Shown here one piece after another: positions 17,836 through 26,965 of a stretch of DNA of 64,000 nt. How positions within the stretch are numbered: position 1 is the stretch's first letter; every line of letters begins with the position of its first letter. This stretch comes from Oscillospiraceae bacterium. Lineage in GTDB: Bacteria; Bacillota; Clostridia; Oscillospirales; SIG627. Where the stretch lies: positions 69,964-133,963 of the forward strand of contig JAYFRN010000005.1 of NCBI GenBank assembly GCA_034925865.1, given 5' to 3'. The notes under the pieces were generated by a model. That model was given only the letters and a program-made list of their open reading frames with translations, had not been told where the DNA came from and did no database searches. A program made the translations under genes and the position numbers.

Positions 17836-18318
17836 ATGATAAAGCAACTAAATTATAATGATCTTCCCGAAGTACTTTCAGTCATTCATAAAAGCTTCGC
17901 GACTGTTGCTGTGGAATTTAATATTACACGCGAGAATTGCCCAAATCATACAAGCTTCATGAAGCTTGAAACACTGCAAAAGCGATTTTCAAACGGAGAA
18001 TTGATGTTCGCTGTACATAGCGGCGATGAGTTTATTGGCTTTGTTGGGATTTCAGATGCCGGGAATGGTACGTATGAGTTACATAATCTTGCCGTACTGC
18101 CGGAATACCGCCAGAACGGATACGGTAAAATGCTTATCGATTACGCAAAAGAAAAAGTCCGCGCATTCGGCGGACAAAAAATTACAATAGGTATTATCGA
18201 GGAAAACACAAGACTTATGAACTGGTATACGGCAAACGGATTTGTCCATACCGGAACGAGAAAATTCGATCACCTGCCGTTTACGGTGGGATTTATGGAA
18301 TGGAGAGATAATAAATGA
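17836..18318 (+). CDS. GNAT N-acetyltransferase
   Basis: A 160-aa single GNAT domain. It has LAVLPEYRQNGYGKMLIDYA (acetyl-CoA loop) and the ending NTRLMNWYTANGFVHTGTRK, then LPFTVGFMEW. The C-terminal segment LPFTVGFMEWRDNK is coded by DNA that is repeated about 114 nt further on, as a scar before the next gene. The stop overlaps an ATG (AAATGA) that opens a 17-codon remnant of a DinB-type gene. Confidence 0.85.
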   Translation: MIKQLNYNDLPEVLSVIHKSFATVAVEFNITRENCPNHTSFMKLETLQKRFSNGELMFAVHSGDEFIGFVGISDAGNGTYELHNLAVLPEYRQNGYGKMLIDYAKEKVRAFGGQKITIGIIEENTRLMNWYTANGFVHTGTRKFDHLPFTVGFMEWRDNK

Positions 18319-18368
18319 GCAACGAACTTGTGAGCAATATAAAAAGTCAGACGGAAGCATTTGTTTGA
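18315..18368 (+). pseudogene. DinB-family gene start, remnant
   Basis: ATG 18315 reads MSNELVSNIKSQTEAFV and stops. The beginning of the DinB-like gene at 22562 reads NELVANIRRQTEIMLI, so this is a 5' stub left by a deletion or gene replacement. Confidence 0.6.
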
Positions 18369-18385
18369 ATAAATTTAAGTAAAGA

Positions 18386-18432
18386 CTCCTGCCGTTTACG
18401 GTGGGATTTATGGAATGGAGAGATAAAAAATG
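18386..18432 (+). repeat. Duplicate of the GNAT 3' end (scar)
   Basis: CTGCCGTTTACGGTGGGATT and the following 24 nt to ATGA repeat 18275-18317 almost exactly (AATAAATGA becomes AAAAAATGA). The copy supplies the ribosome site GGAGAG for the next methyltransferase. Confidence 0.8.
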
Positions 18433-19203
18433 AATTATGATGAATTAACCGCGTATTATGAAAGCAGCCATGATGAAAAAAGCAGATTGATAAATGACAA
18501 AATGCACTCATTAGAATATATTACTACAATGTATTTGTTTAAGAAATATTTACCTGGAAGCGGAAGCGTTATCGACTGCTGCGCAGGCGGCGGAATCTAT
18601 TCTTTTACATTAGCAAAACAAGGGTATGAAGTAACCGCCGGAGATCTTATGAAAAAGCATGTTGATATTCTGCATTCAGATAATAAAAACGGATTACTTA
18701 AAGCGGTATATCAAATTGATGTACTTGATATGTCGCGTTTTGAAAGCGAAAGCTTTGATATTGTATTATGCATGGGTGCTTTATATCACATTATGAAATA
18801 TGACGATCGGCAAAAATGTGTTTCCGAGTGCTTGCGTCTTTTAAAAAGAGGCGGTTGCTTCGTCGCCGCTTATGTAAACCGAAACGCGGTATATATCAAT
18901 CATTTTAATCAGGGTTCAGACATCGAAAAACGAAGACAAACATATCAAACAGGAAAAAACGGTATATTTTATGCTATGGATTTCGGCGAATCAGATAATC
19001 TTATGAACCAATTTCCTCTCGTAAAAATAACAAATGCCGGCGTGGATGGACTTATATATCCGCTTAAAGAAAGACTCAATTCTGCAAGCAAGGATGATTT
19101 TGATGATTATTTACAATACCATCTCGCAAGCTGTGAACAACCGTCAATAATAGGACACAGCATGCACGGATTATATATCGGGAGGAAAACCGATGGGAGA
19201 TAA
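18430..19203 (+). CDS. Class I SAM-dependent methyltransferase
   Basis: A 257-aa protein. Motif I is SVIDCCAGGGIYSFTLAKQG (about residues 45-64), the acidic end of strand 2 is VTAGDLM, motif II is FDIVLCMGALYHI and motif III is LLKRGGCFVAAYVN. This subgroup commonly sits in GNAT/methyltransferase arrays of Firmicutes; the acceptor is unknown. The start is preceded by a GNAT 3' scar providing GGAGAG. Confidence 0.85.
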   Translation: MNYDELTAYYESSHDEKSRLINDKMHSLEYITTMYLFKKYLPGSGSVIDCCAGGGIYSFTLAKQGYEVTAGDLMKKHVDILHSDNKNGLLKAVYQIDVLDMSRFESESFDIVLCMGALYHIMKYDDRQKCVSECLRLLKRGGCFVAAYVNRNAVYINHFNQGSDIEKRRQTYQTGKNGIFYAMDFGESDNLMNQFPLVKITNAGVDGLIYPLKERLNSASKDDFDDYLQYHLASCEQPSIIGHSMHGLYIGRKTDGR

Positions 19204-19206
19204 TGA

Positions 19207-19250
19207 TACCTGCCGTTCTGCGGCAGATTTTATAAAATGGAGATGAAAAA
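19207..19250 (+). other. Second GNAT 3'-end scar before a methyltransferase
   Basis: CTGCCGTTCTGCGGCAGATT followed by TTATAAAATGGAGATG is alignable to the scar at 18386. In one frame it reads like a GNAT C-terminus (LPF..RFYKMEM). It again supplies the ribosome site (GGAGATG) for the methyltransferase that follows. Confidence 0.55.
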
Positions 19251-20084
19251 ATGGATACAGCCAAAACAGTAAAAGAATACTACAACAGTTCGGTTGAAGC
19301 CGAATGGAACAGAATTGCCGGAAGACCGGAATTCCTTTTGACTTGCCGCTTTTTAGATAAATACATTAAACCAGGTGACAGCAAATACATTAACTCCGGT
19401 GACAGCGTACTTGATATAGGCGGCGGCCCCGGACGTTATTCGCTTTATCTGTCTCAAAAAGGATGTAATGTAACCCTGTTCGATCTTTCTGACAAAAACA
19501 TCGAATTTGCGAAGAACAAGGCCGATGAATTAAATCTTAAGCTAAACACCATATGCGGCGATGCACGCGAAGCGGACAGTCTTGTAAATAAACAATTTGA
19601 TTATATTCTGCTCATGGGACCGATGTATCATCTTCTTGAAGAAGAGGACAGGATAAAAGCGGTTAATTCCGCGCTTAAGCTTCTGAAGCCGAATGGAATT
19701 ATATTCGTTTCGTTCATCAGCGTTTACGGCGGTTTGATTTATATGACAAAGTGCGCTCAGGATATTATCATATCCGAGGTTCCTATGGAAATCAACTTCC
19801 GTGAAACAGTTATTAACAGACGAAGCTATTCCGGCGAAGCCTTTACCTTGGCTCATTTTATACAGATGAAGGAAATACTGCCGTTTATGGAGCGGTTTCC
19901 GCTCGAAAAGCTTCATCTTTTCGGACAGGAAGGCATTATGACACTCAACGAAGACAAAATAATGTCTCAGCCGCAGAATGTAATCGATGCATTTGTCGAT
20001 TTCAGCCTTAAGGTATGCGAAAATGAAGAGCTTCTCTCATGGTCAGAACATCTCATGTATGTGGGGAGGAAAAAACAATGCTAA
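19251..20084 (+). CDS. Class I SAM-dependent methyltransferase
   Basis: A 277-aa protein. Motif I is SVLDIGGGPGRYSLYLSQKG (about residues 52-71), strand 2 is VTLFDLS, motif II is FDYILLMGPMYHLLEEEDR and motif III is LLKPNGIIFVSFI. Just before motif I is an 8-residue tandem duplication (KYIKPGDS, KYINSGDS), coded by two near-identical 24-nt units at 19358-19407. The stop overlaps the ATG of a short GNAT-start remnant. Confidence 0.87.
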   Translation: MDTAKTVKEYYNSSVEAEWNRIAGRPEFLLTCRFLDKYIKPGDSKYINSGDSVLDIGGGPGRYSLYLSQKGCNVTLFDLSDKNIEFAKNKADELNLKLNTICGDAREADSLVNKQFDYILLMGPMYHLLEEEDRIKAVNSALKLLKPNGIIFVSFISVYGGLIYMTKCAQDIIISEVPMEINFRETVINRRSYSGEAFTLAHFIQMKEILPFMERFPLEKLHLFGQEGIMTLNEDKIMSQPQNVIDAFVDFSLKVCENEELLSWSEHLMYVGRKKQC

Positions 20085-20112
20085 CACTTGAAACTAGGAG
20101 GAAAAATTTATG
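20078..20112 (+). pseudogene. GNAT gene start remnant
   Basis: ATG 20078 reads MLTLETRRKNL then stop. The intact gene at 20968 starts MITLETERLLLRPF. The stub contains TAGGAGG, which serves as the ribosome site of the Nif3-like gene. Confidence 0.55.
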
Positions 20113-20961
20113 ATAGCTAAAGATTTATATAATCACTTAGAACAGGATTTTCGCTTATCAATTTGCGATGATGATTGGAGCGAAATGCAAATGAGTAGCT
20201 ATATAACCGAGCAATACCAACAGCGTTATATGGGGCTTGTAACCGATAATTCAGATAAGATCGATTATGTCTACACGGCGGTGTTTCCGTCCGCTGAAGT
20301 AATCGGCAAAATTATAAGCGACAACCGGAAAAACGTGCTGTTGTTCCTGCATCACCCCATGGACTTTGATATAAACAGAATGCCTGTGTTTACAGATATA
20401 CCGCTTAAAACTCTGAAAACATTTAAAGAGAGAAATATATCAATTTATAATTTACACGCACCGCTTGACGCTAACGGAAAGTTTAGTACCACCTGTAATT
20501 TCGCCGCTGCGCTGGGAATAGAAATGACCGGCGAATTTTACAAATATCATAAAGTAAAAATCGGTGTGATTGGGAAAACTTCATATAAAATAATCGGTGA
20601 GCTACAAAAGCGGTTTGAAAACGCTGTAGGACATAGTGTCAAGCTCTATCAATACGGAGATGCTACTATTAACGGTGACAAGGTAGCGCTTGTTGCCGGC
20701 GGCGGTAACGATGCAAACATTTATCCATTCCTGCGGGATATGGGTATAAATACTTATCTGACCGGAATAGCACGAAAGGTTGAAGCTTATCCACCCTCTG
20801 TCGAGGCTCACAGCGCCGCAAAGGAATGTGAGATAAACATAATAGCCGGAACTCATTATTCAACAGAGAAATTTGCTTGTATAAAGATGGTCGAGTTTTT
20901 TGCGCAATTTGGCGTGCCCGGTGAGTTCGTTCCCGGCATACCGTGCATGGAGGATATATAA
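20110..20961 (+). CDS. Nif3-like dinuclear metal-binding protein (DUF34)
   Basis: A 283-aa Nif3/YqfO-type protein. Metal-ligand signatures are FLHHPMDF (about residues 80-87), YNLHAPLDAN and the C-terminal AGTHYSTEKFACIKM. Nif3 proteins bind two metals and are linked to metal or GTP-cyclohydrolase-type functions; the biochemical role is unsettled. This copy inside a GNAT/methyltransferase array is shorter than Nif3 with the inserted PII-like domain. TAGGAGG lies 8 nt before ATG. Confidence 0.8.
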   Translation: MIAKDLYNHLEQDFRLSICDDDWSEMQMSSYITEQYQQRYMGLVTDNSDKIDYVYTAVFPSAEVIGKIISDNRKNVLLFLHHPMDFDINRMPVFTDIPLKTLKTFKERNISIYNLHAPLDANGKFSTTCNFAAALGIEMTGEFYKYHKVKIGVIGKTSYKIIGELQKRFENAVGHSVKLYQYGDATINGDKVALVAGGGNDANIYPFLRDMGINTYLTGIARKVEAYPPSVEAHSAAKECEINIIAGTHYSTEKFACIKMVEFFAQFGVPGEFVPGIPCMEDI

Positions 20962-20967
20962 AAAAAC

Positions 20968-21999
20968 ATGATAACACTTGAAACAGAAAGATTGCTACTG
21001 CGCCCGTTCACAAGCAGAGACTATGAAGCGGTATTTTCATATTCATCCGTTCCCGAAAACGTTAAATTCATGGTTTGGGGACCTAACGATGAAGACGCAA
21101 CGCGCAAATTTCTTGCCGAATGTGAAGAAAAGCGGGCTTGCGATCCGATGACGGAATATGATTTTGCGATTGTTATAAAAGCTGAAAATAAAGTGATTGG
21201 AGGCTGCGGGATTTATCTAAGCAAAGAACCTAACACCGCCATGCTCGGCTGGATTCTGCACCGCGATTATTGGAAGCAAGGCTATATGCCGGAAGCCGCG
21301 ACCGCTCTGTTGAAATATTGCTTCGAGGAATTAAAGCTTCACCGTGTATTTGCGACCTGCAATACAGAAAATTACAGTTCTTATCGCGTTATGGAGAAAA
21401 TCGGAATGCGCCGTGAAGCGCATTTTATTAAGAACCGGTATGGCCGTGTCTGCGACAGTCAGATATGGTATGACGAATATCATTATGCGATACTCGACGA
21501 GGAATGGGAAGCAAAAAAAGAAATCGAATATTACTGCGCTCTGCCATGTCATTTTGATGGTTTTATCGATATACCGAAGCTTTCAGACGGAACAATAGAG
21601 CTTGTATGTACAAACAAATGCGAATCCATACCGGAAAAGAAATATGTACCGGCATATATTTTTGAAATCCGTAAAAACGGACAGAGAGTGGGAGTATTGG
21701 GGCTACGGATCGGTTATACCGAAGGATTATATTACGGCGGACAAATCGGATATGCTGTTGATGAACCGCATCGCGGTAATGGTTATGCCGCGGCGGCGTG
21801 CCGTCTCGTTTTGCCTGTGGCGAAAGCGCACGGTATGACAAAGCTTCTTATAACAAATGATGTGAACAACTTCGCTTCACGGCGTGTGTGTGAAAAACTC
21901 GGCTTGCGCTTTGTCAGAACGGCACTTCTTCCGGAATGGACTGAGCTATACTGCGAAGGTCAGCGATATATAAATATTTTTGAGTGGAGCGATGATTAA
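20968..21999 (+). CDS. Two-domain GNAT: RimJ/RimL-like plus second GNAT
   Basis: A 343-aa protein. Residues 1-180 are RimJ/L-like (LETERLLLRPFTSRDYEAVF, GWILHRDYWKQGYMPEAATA, NYSSYRVMEKIGMRREAHF and the ending YDEYHYAILDEEW). Residues 185-343 form a second GNAT (YAVDEPHRGNGYAAAACRLV, NNFASRRVCEKLGLRFVRTA). Two enzymes normally encoded separately are fused in frame here. The next GNAT starts 3 nt after its stop. Confidence 0.87.
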   Translation: MITLETERLLLRPFTSRDYEAVFSYSSVPENVKFMVWGPNDEDATRKFLAECEEKRACDPMTEYDFAIVIKAENKVIGGCGIYLSKEPNTAMLGWILHRDYWKQGYMPEAATALLKYCFEELKLHRVFATCNTENYSSYRVMEKIGMRREAHFIKNRYGRVCDSQIWYDEYHYAILDEEWEAKKEIEYYCALPCHFDGFIDIPKLSDGTIELVCTNKCESIPEKKYVPAYIFEIRKNGQRVGVLGLRIGYTEGLYYGGQIGYAVDEPHRGNGYAAAACRLVLPVAKAHGMTKLLITNDVNNFASRRVCEKLGLRFVRTALLPEWTELYCEGQRYINIFEWSDD

Positions 22000-22001
22000 A
22001 A

Positions 22002-22565
22002 ATGTTAAAACATAAAGGAACACAAACAATTAAAACGCCTCGGCTAATATTACGCCGGTTTACTGTTTCCGACGCTCAGGCTATGTTTGACAACTGGGCA
22101 AACGACGAGAGGGTGACACGCTTTCTGACATGGACGCCGCATGACACGCCGGAGCTTACAAAGAAGCTTCTTGCCGTATGGACAGAAGCATATGACAAAC
22201 CGGATACATACAACTGGGCTATGGAGCTGAACGGGGAAGTAATCGGAAACATCAGCGTTGTCCGGATTTCAGAACAAAGCGAATTTGCTGATCTCGGTTA
22301 TTGCATGGGGCATGAATGGTGGAACAAAGGAATTATGACAGAAACGGTAAAAGCCGTTATTGATTATCTGTTTGGAGAAATAGGATTCAACCGCATCAGC
22401 ATTTCACACGCGGTGAAAAATCCCGGTTCAGGATGTGTCGCGCAGAAATGCGGAATGACATACGAAGGGACGCAGCGACAGCTTTACAAAGCTGTATACG
22501 GAGAGTTTCTCGATATAGCTCATTACGCCATACTGCGTGAGGAATGGAAGGATACAATAAGGTGA
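22002..22565 (+). CDS. GNAT acetyltransferase, RimJ/RimL-like
   Basis: A 187-aa protein with TIKTPRLILRRFTVSDAQAM at the N-terminus, GYCMGHEWWNKGIMTETVKA as motif A and a RimJ-type ending (KCGMTYEGTQRQLYKAVYG, YAILREEWKDT). RimJ/L relatives acetylate protein N-termini or antibiotics. The stop overlaps the GTG start of the DinB-like gene (GTGA). Confidence 0.87.
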   Translation: MLKHKGTQTIKTPRLILRRFTVSDAQAMFDNWANDERVTRFLTWTPHDTPELTKKLLAVWTEAYDKPDTYNWAMELNGEVIGNISVVRISEQSEFADLGYCMGHEWWNKGIMTETVKAVIDYLFGEIGFNRISISHAVKNPGSGCVAQKCGMTYEGTQRQLYKAVYGEFLDIAHYAILREEWKDTIR

Positions 22566-22957
22566 ACGAACTTGTAGCAAACATACGCCGTCAAACGGAA
22601 ATAATGTTGATAAACGCCGATATTATGCTGAAAACATGTAATCTCGATTTTATACTCTGTGATATACCGATCTGGAAGCACGTTTATCATATGCTGTATT
22701 CGTGCGACCAGTGGTTTATCAGCCCGTTTGAATATGATAAAGAGCCGGATTTTCACGAGCCGAATCTGAATTCGCTTGACATACCGAGCGAAAAGGTTTT
22801 ATCGCGTGAGACGCTTGCATCTTATCTCGAAACGCTCAGAGATAAAACTCTCGCCTATATAGATACCCTGACGGATGATCGACTATATGAGATACCGAAA
22901 GGCTGCGCTTCAAACCGTCTTGGGCTGATTGTAATTAACACTACAACGAACAAATAG
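22562..22957 (+). pseudogene. DinB-family protein, 3' truncated
   Basis: GTG 22562 overlaps the preceding stop. The 131 residues match the first part of DinB/YfiT-like four-helix metal proteins (NELVANIRRQTEIMLINADI, IPIWKHVYHMLYSCDQWF with its first metal His, LTDDRLYEIPKGC). The frame leaves the family after RLGLI and ends VINTTTNK, so the last helix and C-terminal metal ligands are missing. The break coincides with the edge of an IS-derived segment. Confidence 0.7.
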
Positions 22958-23086
22958 ACTTATTGCAAAAAGAGAGATAGGAATCGGAATTTTGCTTAAT
23001 ATGATAAAGGGCTATGGCGACAGCATTGAGGAAGGCAAAATCCTGCTTGAGCACACAGGAAATCAATCATTTTGCCTCAGGCATGG

Positions 23087-23772
23087 TCAATGGGAGTTTT
23101 TTTTAGAGTCTGCCTCATCAAAGTGGTAAAAAGATGAGCAATTATAACGAAAAGCATGTGGCCATGCCTGAAAGGTTCTCGTTTCATAATGTGTCATACC
23201 AAGATAGCTTTTACACTCCTGAAAGCACTGCTCGATTGACCACCGTAAAGTCGCAAGCCTGTCTAAAGTACTTCTATCAATATTTTCAGGGGTATTACTG
23301 ATAAAATATTTGATTTTCCCGTCACTGTATCTGCGAATGTAAATCCAGATCCATTCTGCCGAAGCAATATAGTTAGCGTATTGCGTCGTGCTTTCGCAGG
23401 AGAGGCAGCGAATACATTTTGTATATGTACAAATAGGTCCTTTTGTACCCTGAGCAAGAGAGGTCATTTCCCATGGAATTTGCTCATTTCCTGCAATCTC
23501 TTTTACTGTTACCACCGGAATAGATGGACGGGGATGTTTAAAGGGTCTTCCATTTGCATTCGTACTTTAGGTATTTCCATCTGTGGCATTTTAAGAAAAA
23601 CCAGTTCATTTTCCTTTGTTGCGGCAAAATATGAAACGTTTTTTGGCAGACTTTTTAAGAATTTATGCAATTTAAATAAAAAGGAAGAAGGCCTATCACT
23701 ACAACGAACATATACAAAACAAGAAAAAGGTTGCGGCACCTCACCGTTATTGACACGCAGCTCTTTTGTCAA
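23087..23772 (-). pseudogene. IS701-like DDE transposase remnant
   Basis: On the minus strand, 23772-23509 reads YFAATKENELVFLKMPQMEI. A frameshift then leads into 23515-23087, with EIAGNEQIPWEMTSLAQGTK and the conserved DDE-E region LDRLATLRWSIEQCFQECKS, YLGMTHYETRTFQAW. A further frameshift near 23160 separates RHMLF-like sequence (GHMLFVIIAHLFTTLMRQT in the other frame). It lacks the N-terminal half and has at least two frameshifts, so it is inactive. About 130 nt before it (22958-23086) hold an open stretch I cannot assign. Confidence 0.75.
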
Positions 23773-23956
23773 ATAATCGACTGTAAAGCGTTTTGGAGAA
23801 GAACACGAGTTTTATACAAAATGCACACACTTGCCGCGTTTCCGTTTGTTACATTTGCTTTGTACACACCCTTAGCTTTTCCCGTTTGTTCTATGTGAGG
23901 GGTGTAAACACCAATCGAAACGCATTTGTCCAAGTGTATTCCTAACGATAACCAAA

Positions 23957-25432
23957 TTATTTTTTTATACTTTGTCTCAATACAGAGACTCCAGAATATA
24001 TTCCTATCAATACAATGAAAATTTCAAGTCTACCTAATAACATGCCGAACATTTCTACGATTAATGTAGCTGATCCGGTTGTAGGGGTGGTAAGGCCGAT
24101 GGACAATCCGACAGTACCCAAAGCGGAGGCAAACTCAAACATCGCCTCAATCAGGGAACAACCAGCAGTTACAGTAATGAGTAACGTGCCTAGAATGAAG
24201 AGACCTAAATAGCACGTCACAAAGCCGGTTGTATCCATCGCCAGTGAAGTATCGATAAGCGTTTTTCCCTGCGCTCTTACATAATATGGCGCATCGACGC
24301 TTCTTGGCGGTACGAGACGTTTTCGTATGTTCTGTATAGTGATGCGTAACATGAGATAAATGCGGGTAAGCTTTATGCCACCGGCTGTCGAGCCCATTCC
24401 ACCGCCAACGAGCATCATCAAAATCAGAATGCCTATTGCCAGTGGAGGCCATGTAGTATAGCCCATAGTAGAATACCCGGTTGTGGATAATGCGGAAGAA
24501 ATGTCAAACATAGCGTGTCGGAATCCTTCACCAGTGCCCATGTTGAGCCCGCTGATCAGTGACAGTGCGGTGATAGGAACAAAAATCAGGAGCAAGAGGA
24601 GCATGAACCTAACTTCGCTGACCCGGATGACCTGCCGCCATTTCCTTCTTGTAAGAAGCAAAAGAACTACAAAATTCGTTGTACCAATTAGCATCAAAAC
24701 AAATGTAATGATTTCAATTGTAAAACTATTATACTCTCCGATGCTGTTTAGCTTGGTTGAAAATCCACCGGTTGATAACGCGCACATTGTGTGGTTAACC
24801 GCATCAAATAACTTCATACCTGCGATGGTGTATGCTGTCGTACCGACTACAAGAAAGCCATTATACATCAGACATATCGTCTGCGCTGTCTTTTTCAAGT
24901 TGGGCATGAGTTTATCGGGATGCCCTTCTGCATTATACAGGTTCATAGAGTGCTTATCCTGAACGAGCATCACCATCATCATCACAAAGCCAAGGCCGCC
25001 GCAGAACTGCATAAAGCTCCGGTGGAACAGGAATATATGCGGAGTCTCCGATATATCCATAACGGAAAGACCGGTGGTTGTCCATCCGCTAACAGCTTCA
25101 AAAAGCGCTTGAATAAATGTGAGTTGGCCGCTGATGACAAAGGGCAGCGATCCGATCAAAATACCCCAGCCCCATGCGAAAAGCACAGTAAGACTGCCGC
25201 GTTGCATAGAAGATCGCCATTCAAATGTTGAAACCTCTTTTTTTCCAATCAGACAGGTGATGGTACCTGCAATAATAGAACCGAGAGCCGGTATAACAAA
25301 AGATAATGTATGTATCCTGTCTTCAGCGTAAAATGGCAGGACAATTAACGGTGCCGCAACCAGCAACCCTATTAACAACATTAGCTTTCCTATATTGCTG
25401 CGATTTATGAATTTGTTAATCAAGCCAATCAC
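23957..25432 (-). CDS. trkH: Trk/Ktr potassium uptake channel subunit
   Basis: A 491-aa membrane protein of the TrkH/KtrB K+ channel family. It has four pore-loop repeats with Gly filters: EAVSGWTTTGLSVMDI, CALSTGGFSTKL, SALSTTGYSTMGY and SALGTVGLSIGL. Start GTG 25432 overlaps the TGA of trkA (GTGA) and gives MIGLINKFINRSNIGKLMLL; the longer frame to 25558 runs inside trkA. It partners the two TrkA-like RCK proteins encoded just upstream. Confidence 0.92.
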   Translation of the reverse strand: MIGLINKFINRSNIGKLMLLIGLLVAAPLIVLPFYAEDRIHTLSFVIPALGSIIAGTITCLIGKKEVSTFEWRSSMQRGSLTVLFAWGWGILIGSLPFVISGQLTFIQALFEAVSGWTTTGLSVMDISETPHIFLFHRSFMQFCGGLGFVMMMVMLVQDKHSMNLYNAEGHPDKLMPNLKKTAQTICLMYNGFLVVGTTAYTIAGMKLFDAVNHTMCALSTGGFSTKLNSIGEYNSFTIEIITFVLMLIGTTNFVVLLLLTRRKWRQVIRVSEVRFMLLLLLIFVPITALSLISGLNMGTGEGFRHAMFDISSALSTTGYSTMGYTTWPPLAIGILILMMLVGGGMGSTAGGIKLTRIYLMLRITIQNIRKRLVPPRSVDAPYYVRAQGKTLIDTSLAMDTTGFVTCYLGLFILGTLLITVTAGCSLIEAMFEFASALGTVGLSIGLTTPTTGSATLIVEMFGMLLGRLEIFIVLIGIYSGVSVLRQSIKK

Positions 25433-26094
25433 CGTCCCGTCAGTTCCTTGATTGCTGCCAATTCCTGCTTGTCGGAAGAAATAATTATTAGCATATCTCC
25501 TGCAAGAATACGTGTATCTCCTCTGGGCACCAAAGTAATATCGCCTCTCAATATGCATCCTATAATGACTTGTTTCGGAAGGTCGATTTCCCAGAGCTTT
25601 TTACCCACGACAGGCGCTGTGCCGGGAATCGGTACCTCAGCAATACTAACCCGCCCCTCTCCAATAGGCACAAGGTTTGCAATTTTATCTACAAATGCTT
25701 GCTGCTCAATGATACCTGTTATTACGGAAATTGCGCATACAACGCTGTCGATACCCATTTTGTAGAAAAAATCCGTTTTTTTAGGATCAGAAACCAAAGC
25801 AACAGTTTTCTTCACCTTAAACTTTTTTTTACATAGTTCACATATCACTAGGTTTTCTTCATCCTTTGATGTCAATGCAATCGCAATGTCTGCATCACCT
25901 GCATTGGCATCCTCCAATACAAACGGTTTTGTACCGTCACCGTTAATAACGTTAAGGTTATCAATTTCAGCCAGTTTTAAACAGTCCTCATATGTATCAT
26001 TAATCACAGTAACTTTGTAACCTTTTTTAAGTAGGGATGTTGCAAGGGATTTTGCTTTGCTTCTTCCTCCGACAAGTAGTACGTTCGTTTTCAT
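25429..26094 (-). CDS. trkA: TrkA-family RCK regulatory protein
   Basis: A 221-aa protein with an RCK-N Rossmann domain (MKTNVLLVGGRSKAKSLATS; the usual GxGxxG is altered to GGRSKA) and an RCK-C domain (VPIPGTAPVVGKKLWEIDLP to the end). It gates the TrkH channel in response to nucleotides. Its start overlaps the upstream trkA by 4 nt (ATGA) and its stop overlaps trkH. The weakened nucleotide-binding loop suggests it pairs with the other RCK protein. Confidence 0.88.
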   Translation of the reverse strand: MKTNVLLVGGRSKAKSLATSLLKKGYKVTVINDTYEDCLKLAEIDNLNVINGDGTKPFVLEDANAGDADIAIALTSKDEENLVICELCKKKFKVKKTVALVSDPKKTDFFYKMGIDSVVCAISVITGIIEQQAFVDKIANLVPIGEGRVSIAEVPIPGTAPVVGKKLWEIDLPKQVIIGCILRGDITLVPRGDTRILAGDMLIIISSDKQELAAIKELTGR

Positions 26095-26561
26095 TGTGTT
26101 GCCTCCTGAGAATTGTCTTCTGTAATACCTGTTTCAGACAATATTTTATTGATCTCCTTTACAGACAGAACGGCTGGACAGATCGTATCGATGCCAAATT
26201 CACGATACACATATTCTCTGTCAGGATCATAAAGCCTTGCAATTACGCGTTGTATCTGAAACTGTTCTCGCGCAATTTGTGCTGCCATAATGTTTACATT
26301 GTCATTATTCGTTACTGCAACTACAACATCAGCCTTCCCGAACTGTGCTTCCTGAAGAACATCAAGATCAGTAGCGTCTGCGGCTAAAGTGATTCCTCCA
26401 AAAGAAGGAGAGAGCTTTCGAAAAGATTCTTTGTCCTTATCGACAATCAGAACATTTCCACCGTTGTCAGAGAGTGTATTAGCCAGATTTGCCCCTAATC
26501 TTCCGCAGCCTATAATGATTATGTATTTTTCATTTGAGCTTCTATCAAAAAACATTTTCAT
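26091..26561 (-). CDS. trkA: TrkA-family RCK-N protein (single domain)
   Basis: A 156-aa protein with only the RCK-N domain. It has a canonical dinucleotide loop YIIIIGCGRLGANLANTLSD, VLIVDKDKESF and ADVVVAVTNNDNVNIMAAQI. It lacks RCK-C, which the neighbouring TrkA provides, so the two likely form a split regulatory ring. Co-translated with the next gene (ATGA). Confidence 0.88.
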   Translation of the reverse strand: MKMFFDRSSNEKYIIIIGCGRLGANLANTLSDNGGNVLIVDKDKESFRKLSPSFGGITLAADATDLDVLQEAQFGKADVVVAVTNNDNVNIMAAQIAREQFQIQRVIARLYDPDREYVYREFGIDTICPAVLSVKEINKILSETGITEDNSQEATQ

Positions 26562-26563
26562 AT

Positions 26564-26965
26564 TTAGTCCTTTCTTACAATATGTCCGATGCCGTGCTTG
26601 TCATATTCAATTTCATATTTCTTTCTTTCTTCATCCTCTTCAACAGAGTAATCGCTTTCATCATAAGCGCATTTACCGTTTGAAAAGAACGTTCCATAAC
26701 AATCAAGATTTTGCCGGGCTGGTATGTAAGTGGGATCAAGTGCCCAAGCAGCCCTAAAATGTTTCATAGCAGCAAGATGGTCACCTGTTTTTTCCAATAG
26801 AATGCCGATTAGATTATGCGGCTCAGGTGCATGAGGGTATTTACCAATAGCGCTGCAAATGAGGTCTTCACATTTTCGATAGTCCTGTTTACCGATAAGC
26901 TCTCTTACCGTTTTGCTGAGTGTGCTCAGTTCCTCTGAGCTCTTAGATAAATCATACCGTTCCAT
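26564..26965 (-). CDS. TPR-like small protein in the trk operon
   Basis: A 133-aa soluble protein with about one and a half TPR units (YRKCEDLICSAIGKYPHAPE, GDHLAAMKHFRAAWALDPTY) and an acidic, charged C-terminus ending HGIGHIVRKD. It starts after AAAGGAGGC and ends 2 nt before the RCK gene, so it belongs to the potassium operon. The function is unknown; it may be an adaptor (inference). Confidence 0.75.
   Translation of the reverse strand: MERYDLSKSSEELSTLSKTVRELIGKQDYRKCEDLICSAIGKYPHAPEPHNLIGILLEKTGDHLAAMKHFRAAWALDPTYIPARQNLDCYGTFFSNGKCAYDESDYSVEEDEERKKYEIEYDKHGIGHIVRKD

Noticed and set aside
24920-25231. His-rich plus-strand frame (HHHHHH)
   Set aside because: Antisense shadow of trkH; the His run is the complement of Met/Val codons.
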